Below are positions 37,000 through 47,057 of a stretch of DNA of 64,000 nucleotides, in pieces. The position numbers and the translations under genes are program-made. Location: NCBI GenBank assembly GCA_905221605.1, contig CAJNDS010002001.1:62001-126000 (forward strand), in the 5' to 3' direction. Each line of letters opens with the position of its first letter. Position 1 is the first letter of the stretch. The notes below the pieces were generated by a model. The model did no database searches and was not told where the DNA came from. It saw only the letters and a program-made list of their open reading frames with translations. This DNA comes from Symbiodinium natans (lineage: Eukaryota > Sar > Dinophyceae > Suessiales > Symbiodiniaceae).

Positions 37000-38505
37000 T
37001 AGTAGGAGTTGTAGCAGTCTACAGAGTAGCAATGACCGAATTTTACGGTTCATTGGTCCCCTAAACGCTGAACCTTTAAAGCCTAAACCCTAAACCCAAA
37101 CCCCTCCCACAATTTTAGGGTCCGTTTGGTCCAGTAAGGCTGCTCTAGACCCAAGAGCAACCTAGCAATAATAAAAAAGGGTGCCCACTTTGGTGTAAAG
37201 GGGGTGTAGGGGAAACCTAAACCCTAAAAGACGTGAATAAGGGCCTACTCTGGGTCCTAGCCCTAAACCCTAAACCTTAAACCCTAAACCCTAAACCCAC
37301 TAAGGGCCTACTCTTTAAAACAGGTAATATGGGGGCCCACTCCGGGTCCTAATTCCCTTAACTCCCAGCGCGGCACACACGGGTTTGCCACTCGAGGTCC
37401 CGAAGCGCGCGATGGAGTCCAAGCTAACGGTTTGCAGCTCCATCCTTTTGACTAGGGTTTAGGGTTTAGGGTTTAGGGTTTAGGGTTTAGGGTTTAGGGT
37501 TTAGGGTTTAGGGTTTAGGGTTTGGGGCTTGGGGTTTGGGGTTTGGGGTTTAGGGTTTAGGGCTTAGGGTTTAGGGTTTAGGGCTTAGGGTTTAGGGTTT
37601 AGGGCTCCATCCTTTGCTCTAAGGGTAGTGCATGGCCCCTAAAAGGGCACCGCTTTTATACCCCTTATAGCTCCATCCTTTGCCAACGAAGTGGAACCCT
37701 AGACTTGGGTTTAGGGTTTAGGGTTTAGGGTGTAGGGTTTAGGGTTTAGGATTTAGGTTTTAGGGTTATAGAGTCGTGGAATTGTGCTACCATCAGCTCT
37801 AGTGAGGGAGATGGAGCATAAGCCCAGCAAAATATAGGGTTCGGAATAATTACTAAATGATGGTACTCCCCTGGGATCCTTTTGTAACTATACGACAAGA
37901 ACCCACCCACCCAAAAAAACAAAACAAATATATTCAGGCCACTAACCCTAAACCCTGAACCCTAAACCCTGAAGCCTAAACCCTACCCCTAAACCCTAAA
38001 CCCTGAACTCCAAACCCTAAACCCTAAACCCTTATACCCTTATACCCTCAACCCTAAACCCTAAACCCTCCTACTTCAGGTGGAGACCCGGCCGAGGATC
38101 CGTGGTCCGGCAACTTGAAGGAAGCCCTGGAGCTTGGACCAGAAGAACGCGTCGCTTGAGTCGTCCAGTAAGGTGCCTTTAGGGTTTAGGGTTTAGGGTT
38201 CAGGGTTCAGGGTTTAGGGTTTAGGGTTTAGGGTTTGGGGTTTGGGGTTTAGGGTTTAGGGTTGAGCAAAATTCCAAACCCCAGAGTAACCTAGCAAGAA
38301 AAAAGGGTGCCCGTTTTTGGTTTACAGGGGCACCCTAAACCCTAAACCCTAAACCCTAACCCTAAGCCCTAAGCCCTAAGCCCTAAGCCCTAAGCCCTAA
38401 GCCCTAAGCCCTAAGCCCTAAGCCCTAAGCCCTAAGCCCTAAGCCCTAAGCCCTAAGCCCTAACAAAGAAGGGAATAAGGGCCTACACTGGGTGCTAGGT
38501 GCAGT
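37000..38505. other. Repeat-dominated stretch
   Basis: Family B copies (37144-37260 and a piece at 37300-37355), long TTTAGGG arrays (37454-37610, 38180-38260), a CCCTAAG array (38350-38465) and family A fragments. Short GC-rich islands at 37368-37450 and 38070-38170 may be exons, but no frame stands out. Confidence 0.5.
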
Positions 38506-38604
38506 TGAAGTAGTGGTGGCCGCTTTTGTTCTTCTTCTTGCGTCCCCTGTCGGAGTCCGCCATCTCATCGGGTACTTCGAAGAGCTGGACGATGCCTCGG
38601 AGCA
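38506..38604 (-). CDS. Exon, acidic then Lys-rich
   Basis: The minus frame reads LRGIVQLFEVPDEMADSDRG and then RKKKNKSGHHYFNCT. It is followed by a family B end (CTAGCACCCAGTGTAGG); AACT|GCACCTAG is a possible GC donor. Confidence 0.6.
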
Positions 38605-39009
38605 GTTTAGGGTTTATAGGGTTTAGGGTTTAGGGTTTAGGGTTTAGGGTTTAGGGTTTAGGGTTTAGGGTTTAGGGTTTAGGGTTTAGGGTTTAGGGTT
38701 TAGGGTTTAGGGCTACTCGCATGCTTTCTTCTAAGCCCTGCCTGGGGCCCTATCAAACCTACAGTTGAGCAGTGAGCAGCCCCTGTTTAGCAGGTGTAAC
38801 CCTTAAAAAACTGTAGCTTTTTCCTAGGTTGCCCAGTAACCTAGGTTTAAAAAGGGTGCCCTTTTTTGCTTAAAGGGGTTTATAGGGGGACCTAGAGCCC
38901 CAAAAAAGGGAATAAGGGCACTACTGGGCTTCCTAGTTTCGTGGGTCCCAGGTAGACCCGAAAGCCTCAAGCATCATTAGCCTAAAGCCCTGAACGCTAG
39001 GGGCCCTTG

Positions 39010-39315
39010 GACCTCTCCGAAATTAGGGGTACCGGGTTGGGGTCCTGATTAGGCCAGAATCCTACTATTTGGGGTTCTATTTTAAGGGTCCCTTGTTTTT
39101 CGAAAACCCCCAAATTGTGGTCCAGATGCTGTCAGAACCTCGTGCGATGCTGACTTGCTGCACATGGCGGATAATGGCGGAAACGTCTCGGAAGCTGGAC
39201 ATTGAATCCTCACTTGGGGGGTTACGATATTAGGGTCTACCTTCTTGAGGTCCTTATTCTAAGGGAATCCTACTAGTTGGGGGTCCACATTAGGGGCCCC
39301 TTATTTTCGTAAACC
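39010..39315. mobile_element. Two family F introners around a short island
   Basis: 39010-39112 and 39215-39315 both show GGGTACC/TCTACC, GGGGTCC, GAATCCTACTA and TTTTCGTAAACCCCC. Other copies: 42200-42298, 61705-61812 and within 2754-3303. Confidence 0.6.
39125..39213 (-). CDS. Exon between two family F introners
   Basis: The minus frame SSFRDVSAIIRHVQQVSIAR looks best; a second frame (QCPASETFPPLSAMCSKSAS) would join in phase with the exon at 39330. Strand probably minus. Confidence 0.4.
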
Positions 39316-39329
39316 CCCTCTTCGTCCCA

Positions 39330-39660
39330 ACTACAAGAAGAAAGAAATGCAGAGACCACGAAATGCTGAGGTCTGAGGAGGCGAAGGCTCCTTTTGGGCG
39401 TGCATGGCGAGCACGACAGGTACCAGACTCAATCTTGACGCAACCTGCTGAAGGAAGACTCTAAATCGTTTTCTCGCCGCCGGCTGCGGTGCATCGTACC
39501 TCGGGCCGATTTCAAGGCATGCAGTACTGGAGATAACTTTGTGTCTTGCAAAAACCACATCGGAACAAGCAAAGAGGTACGAGTTTCTAAGACATTGCTT
39601 CTTTTCTATACATACACGCATTGCTTTCATTGCTCTCTCCCACCTCTCTCCCACCTCTGT
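39330..39660 (-). CDS. Long exon, about 105 codons
   Basis: After GGGACAG the minus frame reads RAMKAMRVCIEKKQCLRNSY, then SDVVFARHKVISSTACLEIG, RKRFRVFLQQVASRLSLVPV and further. Donor TTCTT|GTAGTTG before a family F element. Good protein composition; not recognised. Confidence 0.55.
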
Positions 39661-39704
39661 CCCAATAACCTTAAACCCTAAACCCTAAACCCTAAACCCT
39701 AAAC

Positions 39705-40085
39705 CCCTCTATTCCTCCATTCATATATCTGCCGGTCGAGCTTTGTTTGCGTTAGGTATAAGCGTTCAGTACTTGGAGGTTCATGGTACTTGTTAACCAG
39801 TTATACTAGACCCAAGAGTAACCTAACAATAAAAAGGGTGCCCTTGTGGCTTTAAGGGGATTATAAGGAAACCCCAACCCCAAAAAAAAGGAAAAGGGCC
39901 TACCCCCAAGCCTAGTATAATAAGCCCCTTAAGTGCCCAAATATGTTTATAAGTACAGTTCTCAGTACAGTTAAAATTTGTTAATAAGTACCATGAACCT
40001 CCAAGTACAGTCTGCGCCATGCGCAGGCTTTCATCTGCAAGTAATACCGAGCAGCTGCAGGAAGATGGCTCTTCCACACAAACAC
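39705..40085 (-). CDS. Two exons split by nested introners
   Basis: Exon 40009-40085 (after TTTGTAG) reads FVWKSHLPAAARYYLQMKAC and AWRR. Exon 39705-39771 reads LTERLYLTQTKLDRQIYEWR and NRG, ending at GGG|GTTTAGGG. Together 144 nt, 48 codons, in frame. The basic and aromatic spacing is reminiscent of IQ-type helices, but no family is certain. The intron is family D with family B inside. Confidence 0.7.
39772..40008 (-). mobile_element. Family D introner with a family B element nested in it
   Basis: Outer ends TACTTGGAGGTTCATGGTAC and GTACCATGAACCTCCAAGTA are inverted. Inner element 39806-39915 starts CTAGACCCAAGAGTAACC and ends CCTACCCCCAAGCCTAG, flanked by TTATA / TATAA. Splice sites belong to the outer element (ACT|GTACTTGG, CTCCAAG|TACTG). 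Confidence 0.85.
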
Positions 40086-40217
40086 CTACAAACCCCAAAT
40101 TGAAGATAGTCTCCTGAAACCCTAAACCCTAAACCCTAAACCCGAAACCCTAAACCCTTAACCCCAAACCCCAAACCCTAAACCCTAAACTCGAATCGCC
40201 CCAAGAGGCATCTCACC

Positions 40218-40262
40218 TTGGGGCTCAAGTGTCCCCAAGCCATAGCCCGCCACCGACACCAC
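40218..40262 (-). CDS. Exon with GTGAGA donor
   Basis: After GTCAG the minus frame reads VVVSVAGYGLGTLEPQ and ends CCCAAG|GTGAGATG. Confidence 0.55.
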
Positions 40263-40596
40263 CACCTGACTGCTGCTTAGGCCGCTGAGGCATTAGGGTT
40301 TTAGGGTTTGGGGTGCTTAGGATGTAGGGTTCAAAGTGCTTAGGGGCATTGATGCTGCTTGCTGAGGGTATTGGGAGTGTTTAGTATCAGCGTACTAGTT
40401 TGGTAGCATCAGAATTCCCCTGCTGCGTCCTAGACTCACAACCGCCCCTGAAGTTAACAGACCGCACGCACCCTGATTCCACCCCAAACCCTAAACCCGA
40501 AACCCTGAACCCGAAACCCTAAACCCTAAACCCTGAACCCTAAACCCTAAACCCGAAACCCTAAACCCTAAGCCCTAAACCCTAAACCCTAAACCA

Positions 40597-41870
40597 CCCC
40601 AAGGCCCACGTCAAAGACGTCTGGCGCCATCGCCCCGAGCTGGAAGGCCCCGAAGCCGCCCATGCTGTAGCCCATCACCAAGGTTCCTGATTATGGGGGG
40701 GGGTTTAGGGTTTAGGGTTTAGGGTTTAAGTTTTAGGGTTTAGGGTTGAGGGTTGGGCGCCAAGAAACTCTCAGCTTGGAAGATGCATGCGATCTCGCTG
40801 ATCTTTGCCGTGAGGTCGCGCATGTACTCCTGGTGCAGCGTGCCGAAGACGTAGCCCAGCTGCTTCTTGTTGTCGCTCTTGGTGAAGCAACATCCCCAGT
40901 TGAAGTGCAGACCGTTGATGGTGCCTGGACTCTTGGGAACCACGAATATAACTCTTCGTTGCAGTCGGGTCTGCATCGTCCGTAGGTATGCGGGCTCGAT
41001 CATGCCATTGTCCTTAGCTGCTGAGTTCATAAGCCCCCCCCCCAAAAGGTATAAACTTTCAGTTCTATAGGAAAATTCTAGTATCCCAAAAAGTGTACAC
41101 TTTCAGTTCTATAGGGCAACCAGAGCATCCCAAAAAGTGCAACGTGTACTCACTCAGCTACAAACTTGGCTGCACTTAGGAGGGTAGCTACAAATTAAAT
41201 TGTTAGCTGCCTTATTAAGAGGCCCAATAAACCCAAAAAAGCTAAAGAGCTAAAGTTGCAGTAAAGTACCACAAAGAGAATTCCCCTGCTGTGTCCTAAA
41301 GAATGGCCCAAAGGGAAAAGGGTACCACTGGGCTACCAAGCAAAGTATCCTTCTTAAGAAACCCAATAAACCCAACAAAGCTAAAGATCTAAAGTTCTAG
41401 TAAAGTACCACAAAGCAAAAAGGCTAAGGATCTAAAGTTTAGACAGTAAAGCACCACAAAGCAAAGTATCCATGCCGTGCAGCCAGACAAAGAGGTAGGG
41501 AGCTTCGCATCGCCGATCCTCGTGCAGCCCAGCGAGTGCCTCGTAGACTTTATACCTTTCTTGCGCTGAGTTCATAGGGTTTAGGGTTTAGGGTCTGTAG
41601 GGTTTAGGGTTTAGGGTTTAGGGTCTAGGGTCTAGGGTCTAGGGTTTAGGGTTTAGGGTTTAGGGTTTAGGGTTTAGGGTAGTGTACAACTTTCAGTTCT
41701 ATAGGGGGGGTTTCTAGTGTCCAAAAAAGTGTGAAGTGTACTCGAAGATGCTCTGTCTTCCCGTAGCTTTTGCCTTGGAGCGTTGCCTCCACAAGCAGGC
41801 GGACGCCATCAGCGACATCAGTGCGGCGCTTGTTTTTCATGGTCCTACGAAATCTAGACTCCTGCACGCA
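40597..41870 (-). CDS. Alpha/beta hydrolase, fragmented by introners
   Basis: In coding order: exon 41467-41567 ends with APYLFVWLHGMD, the oxyanion-type HG motif. Exon 40769-41018 reads QRRVIFVVPKSPGTINGLHF and MRDLTAKISEIACIFQAE. Exon 40597-40686 reads LVMGYSMGGFGAFQLGAMAP with the nucleophile elbow GYSMG. Exons 2 and 3 join in frame over an 82-nt intron (GAGA|GTTTC, ATCAG|GAACC). An upstream exon (about 41742-41870, DVADGVRLLVEATLQG) may precede. The catalytic Asp and His would lie further 3'. Hydrolysis of an ester or similar bond is inferred from the motif order; substrate unknown. Confidence 0.7.
40687..40768 (-). other. 82-nt intron with a telomere-like core in the hydrolase gene
   Basis: GTTTCTTGG at the donor, then CCCTAAACCC repeats in sense, then poly-C and ATAATCAG. 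The frame across it is confirmed by the conserved hydrolase motif order. Confidence 0.7.
41019..41466. mobile_element. Stacked introner pieces (families G, H, K)
   Basis: G (41021-41163, internally duplicated ACACTTTCAGTTCTATAGG), H (from about 41170, GCTGCACTTAGGAGGG, with CTAAAGTTGCAGTAAAGTACC repeated near 41255, 41390 and 41430), and a K end (41315-41335). All lie between two hydrolase exons, so later insertions landed in an existing intron. Confidence 0.65.
41567..41741 (-). mobile_element. Family G introner with an internal telomere block
   Basis: Minus donor CTTCGA|GTACACTTCAC and acceptor ATGAACTCAG|CGCAAG. A TTTAGGG/TCTAGGG block (41576-41678) sits between the family G halves. Confidence 0.65.
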
Positions 41871-41979
41871 TAGGGTTTAGGATTTAGGGTTTAGGGTTTA
41901 GGGTTTAGGGTTTAGGGTTTAGAATGAAACTGTAACAGGGAGAACAGACTGAAGAAATCCTTACAAGAACTGCAGATTA

Positions 41980-42095
41980 GCCTTGGCTGCACTCAGGAGG
42001 GGAGCTAAAAATAGAACTTCTAGCTGCCTTATGAAGAAACCCAATAAACCCAAAAAGGGTAAGGATCTAAAGTTGCAGTAAAGAACCACAAAGTA
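41980..42095. mobile_element. Family H copy without telomere block
   Basis: CCTTGGCTGCACTCAGGAGG ... CTAAAGTTGCAGTAAAGAACCACAAAG. Compared with 10402-10582 it lacks the internal repeat. Confidence 0.6.
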
Positions 42096-42136
42096 GCGAT
42101 ATTCAAACACCTAGCACCCCCTAGAACCTAAACCCT

Positions 42137-42204
42137 GAACCCTTGTTGCAAAACCCCGCACCAACAGTTTGGGGAGCCGGTCGAAAGCGCAACAGATGGG
42201 GTTT
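42137..42204 (-). CDS. Exon-like island
   Basis: The minus frame reads LLRFRPAPQTVGAGFCNKG. Confidence 0.45.
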
Positions 42205-42447
42205 TCCGAATTAGGTGTACCTCATTTGGGGTCCTTCTTCTTTTTGAAGGGAATCCTACTATTTTTGGTAGGGGTCTCCTGTTTTCGTAAACTCCCAGAT
42301 TCGGGTTCAGGGTTTAGGGTCTAGGGGCTTTGCTGTGTATCTCCGCTTTGTTACAAACTACGTCGAAAACCTTATAGGGGTTGAGGATTTGGGGTTTAAG
42401 GTTCAGGGTTTACGGTGTAGGGTTTAGGGATTAGGGTTGAGGGGGTC

Positions 42448-42502
42448 CGTAGTTTCCACGTTTCCCTGCACAAACTCGCAAAACAAGGAACCCAACATGC
42501 TA
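42448..42502 (-). CDS. Exon-like island
   Basis: The minus frame reads FLVLRVCAGKRGNYGPP. Confidence 0.4.
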
Positions 42503-42871
42503 GGTTGCCCCGTCACCAACCCTACAGAAGAACCCGGACCCCACCAACCCCTTGGAAGCCCCAAACCCTAACCCCCCCCGAAACCCCGAACCCTTGAAGC
42601 TCCTGTTGGACAGGTTAATGCTCCAAAATCGCTCACCAAGGGGGTTTAGGGTTTAGGGTTTAGGGTGAAGGGGATTATAAGGGAACCCCAACCCTAAAAA
42701 AAGGGAAAAAGGGCCTAACTCCCGGTCCTACAACGAGAGGCCCCTTTACTATACTAACTACATTTAAGGGATTTAGAACCTCACCCAATTAGGGCTCTTC
42801 TAACTCTACTTAGTTCCTTGTAGTCCCTAAACCCTAAACCCTAAACCCTAAACCCTAAACCCTAAACCCTA

Positions 42872-42954
42872 GTAGATGGAGCCTGCAGGTCCAACTTCTA
42901 CAGCCCAAAGCAGGCGGATGATCGATCCAACCGACCGCAGGGCCCCCCATGACC
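42872..42954 (+). CDS. C-terminal exon
   Basis: The plus frame reads DGACRSNFYSPKQADDRSNR then PQGPP and TGA, after a CCCTAAA array ending CCTAG. Confidence 0.5.
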
Positions 42955-43129
42955 CTGTTGAACCCTGGTTTAGGGTTTAGGGTTTAGGGAGTTTAGGGTG
43001 TAGGGTTTAGGGTGGATTTAGGTCCATAGGGTCTATAGGGTTTTTAGGGCTTAGGGCTCTGAACCCTCGGAACCTCTGTTTCCTGCTGGAACCCGAGCCC
43101 AACCCCAAACCTGTGAACCCGGCGCTTTT

Positions 43130-43198
43130 CCCTGGACCTGCCGCTGCTGGGCTGTGAGCGCGCGCGTGCTCCACGCTGACGAGATGTTTTGGGCCCGC
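43130..43198 (-). CDS. Exon with GTCCAGG donor
   Basis: The minus frame reads VRAQNISSAWSTRALTAQQR and ends CAG|GTCCAGG. Confidence 0.5.
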
Positions 43199-43260
43199 AC
43201 CCTAAACCCTAAACCCTAAACCGTAAACCCTAAATCTTATAAACCCTAAACCCTAAACCG

Positions 43261-43318
43261 TGCGTTTCGGGAAGAAGCGGCTGGTGGGCCTAGAGGGGCC
43301 CTTACAGCAATTTCCATG
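43261..43318 (+). CDS. C-terminal exon-like island
   Basis: The plus frame reads RFGKKRLVGLEGPLQQFP then TGA. Confidence 0.45.
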
Positions 43319-43319
43319 A

Positions 43320-44010
43320 AACAAGCTTCTTGGTTTGGGTTTAGGGTTTTGGGGTTATAGGGCTGATAGGGCTTATAGGGTTTTTGGGGTTTAGAGGGTT
43401 TGGAGGGTTTACAGGGTTTAGGGTGTAGGTGGCCGAAGGTAGTCTATGACTAAAACAGCGATTCTGCGAGCATAAGGCTGGAAGGGCTTAGGCTTCTGGT
43501 TTCGGGGGATTACGTAGGCCTTGTGGCACTTCAGGCTCAGGGTTTCTGTCAGAAGCTGGTTCGGCTTTTTTGGCGTGGACAGTGCTCGTAGGGTTGGAAG
43601 GAGCTTCCTAGGCTCCCTAACCCCTATAGATCCTAGATGGACAAAAGAGTGTAGGGTTCTGAGAACAGGGTTTAGGGTTTAGGGTTTAGGGGATTCTCAT
43701 ACAGGGCCAAGAGGCGTTGTAAGAGCGAAGAGGGCTATGACTCAGCGGCTAAGCGGGGTAGCTCATAGGGCTCAGAGGCGCTATAAGGTTGAAGCGGGCC
43801 AAGACTTCGTGGCTAATAAGAGGGGTTGCTGAATGCTGCTTCATGTGTGACTTCGGGGTCCGCCTTCCTTTGCGACCCGCTGAGCTGGGTGCAGTTTGCA
43901 GGGGCTAACCCTAAACCCTAAACACTAAACCCTTAACTCTTAACCCTTATAAACCTTAAACCCTAAACCCTAAACCCTTAACCCTTAACCCTTATAAACC
44001 TTAAACCCTA
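43320..44010. other. Degenerate repeats and a 62-bp imperfect tandem repeat
   Basis: 43695-43830 holds two diverged copies of AGGGCYMAGAGGCGYTRTAAG ... AAGCGGGG. The rest is degenerate TTTAGGG and unassigned sequence; no exon supported. Confidence 0.5.
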
Positions 44011-44015
44011 AACCC

Positions 44016-44141
44016 CAGCATTTCGGGCATTGGGCCTTCGAATGGGGAATGAGTGCCCTTGTGAAGGCCGGGTTGAGTGGGCACCTTTGCGGGCGTGTGT
44101 GCCAACGAATTCTGCGCCGAGGCAGCCCATTGCGGCAAAGG
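44016..44141 (+). CDS. Exon of about 41 codons
   Basis: After ACCCCAG the plus frame reads FRALGLRMGNECPCEGRVEW then APLRACVPTNSAPRQPIAAK, ending AAAG|GGTTGC. The CPC motif may bind metal. Confidence 0.6.
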
Positions 44142-44374
44142 GTTGCGGGTTTAGGGTTTAAAGGGTTTAGGGTTTATAAGGTTTAGGGTTTGGGGTTTAG
44201 GGTTTAGGGTTTAGGGTTTAGGGTTTAGGGTTTAGGGTTTAGGGTATAGGGTTTAGTGTGTAGGGTTTAGGGTTTGCAGTTTAGGGTGTAGAAACAATGC
44301 TCAATTTGGCAGAGAGTTGAGGGTTTAGGGTGTGGGCGTATGGGGCTTAGGGCATAGGGTTTCAGGTTGATACC

Positions 44375-44434
44375 TATCACTTCTTTGGTACCGCACTTTC
44401 TAAACCACTCTCCCGCAAATCAAGTAGTGTTTAC
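44375..44434 (+). CDS. Exon before a family A introner
   Basis: The plus frame reads YHFFGTALSKPLSRKSS and ends AGTAGT|GTTTACTTGGGG, a family A end preceded by GTTTA. Confidence 0.45.
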
Positions 44435-44530
44435 TTGGGGCACCATGTGAACCGTAAAAGGGTGTATGGTTCATACTACCTCAATAGGAATCACAGTAGC
44501 ACAGGGCATATGACCCTAATTGCCCCAGGG
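44435..44530 (+). mobile_element. Family A introner
   Basis: Starts GTTTACTTGGGGCACCATGTGAACCG, ends ATTGCCCCAGGGCAAG. Internal GGTTCATACTACC and GTAGCACAGGGCATATGACCC match family A. Confidence 0.65.
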
Positions 44531-44570
44531 CAAGTCTCTAGGCAATCAAAACCTTGAAGGTCCAGGGTTA

Positions 44571-44626
44571 CTCTACGCAGGCTTCCGGCGTTTGGGAGGA
44601 CATCATTTCACGCAGCCGTCCTGAAC
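44571..44626 (-). CDS. C-terminal exon
   Basis: After GTTCAG the minus frame reads RLREMMSSQTPEACVE then TAA. Confidence 0.5.
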
Positions 44627-44726
44627 GAGACTAGGTCTGCATCCCTTATCTACAATCGGGGCTTCAGACTTCACCAACCAGGAACCCTAAACCCTAAACC
44701 CTAAACCCTAAGCCCTAAACCCGAAA

Positions 44727-44831
44727 TAAAACCAACGATTCGTAGAAGACTGGCCTGGCTTCAACTTCGGCACAGCATGCAACATGCATCGCCACCTGAT
44801 AGCTCCTGATCGCAGCTCTTGCTCCGTGAAG
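44727..44831 (-). CDS. Exon-like island, strand uncertain
   Basis: The minus frame GARAAIRSYQVAMHVACCAE then VEARPVFYESLVL is open; the plus frame (RRRLAWLQLRHSMQHASPPD, then stop) is also possible. Confidence 0.35.
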
Positions 44832-44967
44832 AAGGTTTAGGGTTCAGGGTTTAGTGGGTTTAGGGTTTACCGAATGTCCTCAAATTCCTGCAGCTGGCCA
44901 GCCTGAAAACAAAAGCTCTGATACCTAATCCTTGAACCCTGACAGCGCAATACATCCGAAGTAAGGT

Positions 44968-45080
44968 ATGGACCTGGAGCTAACCAAAGCTGCGACTGAG
45001 GATCTGGAGCCCGAGAAGTATTGGCAGAGATCAGAGTTTGCACGATCAGTATCCCTGAGGATCCATGGACTTAGACTAGA
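44968..45080 (+). CDS. Exon followed by a family B element
   Basis: The plus frame reads MDLELTKAATEDLEPEKYWQ then RSEFARSVSLRIHGLRL. CTAGACCCAAGAGTAACC (family B) follows at once. Confidence 0.6.
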
Positions 45081-45394
45081 CCCAAGAGTAACCTAGGAAC
45101 AAAAAGGGTCCCTAAACCCCTTGTCCTAAACCCTCCCAACCCTAGCCCTAAACCCTAAACCCCTAAACCCCTAAACCCCTAAACCGCTAAACCCCTAAAC
45201 CCCTAAACCCCTAAACCCCTAAGCCCCTAAACCCCTACACCCCTAAACCCCCAAACCCTAGATCCTAAACCCTGAACCCTAAACCCTATACCCTAAACCC
45301 TAAACTTGCCCTAAACCCTATACCCCAAACCCTGAAATGTCTCCGTCTCTGACCCGGAGCCAACTGGCTTGGCCCTTGTAAGCCTCGGCAAGAT

Positions 45395-45448
45395 ATGGCG
45401 AACTACGACCCTCAGAAGCCCGGCTGGGAAACGAGATCCAGCGTCCAC
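45395..45448 (+). CDS. First exon, 18 codons
   Basis: ATG at 45395 opens MANYDPQKPGWETRSSVH and ends CAC|GTAAGAGG. The exon at 45556 (SYRPEVLAQGVDTM, ending ATGG|GTTCCCC) may be the next one. Confidence 0.6.
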
Positions 45449-45555
45449 GTAAGAGGAAAATAATTGAGGGTTTAGGGTTTACAAAAAACCCTAAACCCTA
45501 AACCCTAAACCCTAAACCCTAAAGTTTAGAGTTTAAAGCCCTCAACCCCGAAGAG

Positions 45556-45590
45556 CTACAGGCCCGAAGTACTCGCTCAGGGTGTTGACA
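45556..45590 (+). CDS. Short exon before a family J introner
   Basis: After CCGAAG the plus frame reads SYRPEVLAQGVDTM and ends ATGG|GTTCCCCTACTACC. Confidence 0.5.
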
Positions 45591-45866
45591 CCATGGGTTC
45601 CCCTACTACCCCCCTAGGTTCCCCCCGGAAATAGCCTTAATGAGGCCTAAAAAGCCAAAATTACCCAAATTACCCTCTACACTAACCCCCCTCTAGGTTC
45701 CCCCCTTAAATAGCCTTAATTAGGCTTAGTTACCCGTAAACAAGCCTAAATTATGGGGGGGAACCTAGGGGGGGGGGTAGCGCTAAACCCTAAACCCTAA
45801 ACCCTAAACCCTAAACCCTAAACACTAAACGGTAAATAGTATAGAGGGGGTCGTAGGGGAACCTAT
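45591..45866. mobile_element. Introner family J, two copies or one copy split by a telomere block
   Basis: GTTCCCCTACTACCCCCCTAGG ... GGGGGAACCTAGGGGGGG are inverted ends (45591-45778). A CCCTAAA block (45784-45830) then separates another end (GGGGGTCGTAGGGGAAC, 45847-45863). Both outer ends read as GTTCCCCTAC donors into flanking exons on opposite strands. Confidence 0.65.
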
Positions 45867-45940
45867 GATGGGGCATCTTGGCCCGTGCGGGCTTGGGGTT
45901 AGGTCCGCGGGTTTTCTGGTAAATCCACTTCAGCTCTTAG
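45867..45940 (-). CDS. Exon using a family J end as donor
   Basis: The minus frame reads ELKWIYQKTRGPNPKPARAK then MPHHR and ends CATAG|GTTCCCCTACG. Confidence 0.6.
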
Positions 45941-46605
45941 CTTGGTTTAGGGTTTAGGGTTTAGGGTTTAGGGTTTAGGGTTTAGGGTTTAGGGTTTAGG
46001 GTTTAGGGTTTAGGGTTTAGGGTTAGGGTTTAGGGCTCCCAGCCCCAAGAACATAGTAGAAACGTAATAGGGATATTCCTACCCGGCTCCTTAGGATCCA
46101 TTTTACTTAGGGGCCAAAATGATTCCCTAGACATGGGATCATCGACCCAATACGACTGTGATCCCTATTGAGGTGTAGGGTTTCGGGGGTACTATACTAC
46201 TATGATCCCTGTTAAGGCTTAGGGATTCGGGTTTAGGATACCCAAGACTACTATGAGGGTTTATGGGGTTTAGGGTTTAGGGATGCTCTTTCGGGGTTTG
46301 CTTTTGAAAGAAAAAACCCCAAAAGGGCCAAAAGAGGGTATCGATGGGCCAGCAAGCAACCCCTCTCACATCCCAAGGAGGTGGCTGGCCCGTCGCTGGC
46401 AGTGCTCAACCTCCAGGTGGAGTCCTAAACCCTAAACCCTAAACCCTAAACCCTAAACCCTAAACCCTAAACCCTAAACCCTAAACCACCCTAAACCCTA
46501 AACCCTAAACCCTAAACCCTAAACCCTAAACCCTAAACCCTAAACCCTAAACCCTAAACCCCAAACCCCAAAAGCTGGGTTGAGGGCTTGGCGGGATGAT
46601 GGTTC

Positions 46606-46671
46606 AGTTCCTGGGTGCTTCCACAAGGAGCATGAAGATCTGTGGGTCTTCCTTGTGGGACAACAGGTCTG
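46606..46671 (-). CDS. C-terminal exon
   Basis: After GATGTGCAG the minus frame reads LLSHKEDPQIFMLLVEAPRN then TGA. A longer overlapping frame (46540-46737) is probably a shadow. Confidence 0.5.
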
Positions 46672-46849
46672 CACATCACAAGCCTCCGCCGCGGTAACCC
46701 CAAACCCTTGAAACTCAGAAGCCCGAACTGCAGTCAAAGACCCAACAGCATGCGTTAAGGCTCATATTCTACTGTTTGCGGCACATCTTCTTCCCTATAA
46801 GGGCAATGGGGATTGTTTTAAAACATCTTTGGGTTCTTGAGCAAACAAT

Positions 46850-46938
46850 GGTATTTGGTCAGTTCCGGAGCTTTGTTTTCCGTAGTCTGCGGCGCTGCCC
46901 GGCGCGATCGGGCCCCCTTGTCTCCACAGAGCTCTGCA
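46850..46938. CDS. Exon-like island beside a family O end, strand uncertain
   Basis: Plus: after TTCTTGAG, TMVFGQFRSFVFRSLRRCPA. Minus: GARSRRAAPQTTENKAPELT ending TTT|GCTCAAG. Both fit the family O splice borders. Confidence 0.35.
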
Positions 46939-46988
46939 CCCTAAACCCTAAACCCTAAACCCTAAACCCTAAACGACCCCATTACACC

Positions 46989-47057
46989 ATGCAGCCCAAG
47001 GCCCGCGATATCCTCACCAAGGCGGTTCTTCATCGTCGTAGAGCAAGACCCTTCATG
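46989..47057 (+). CDS. First exon, basic
   Basis: ATG at 46989 opens MQPKARDILTKAVLHRRRAR then PFM, ending ATG|GTAAATC. Exactly 23 codons. Confidence 0.5.
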
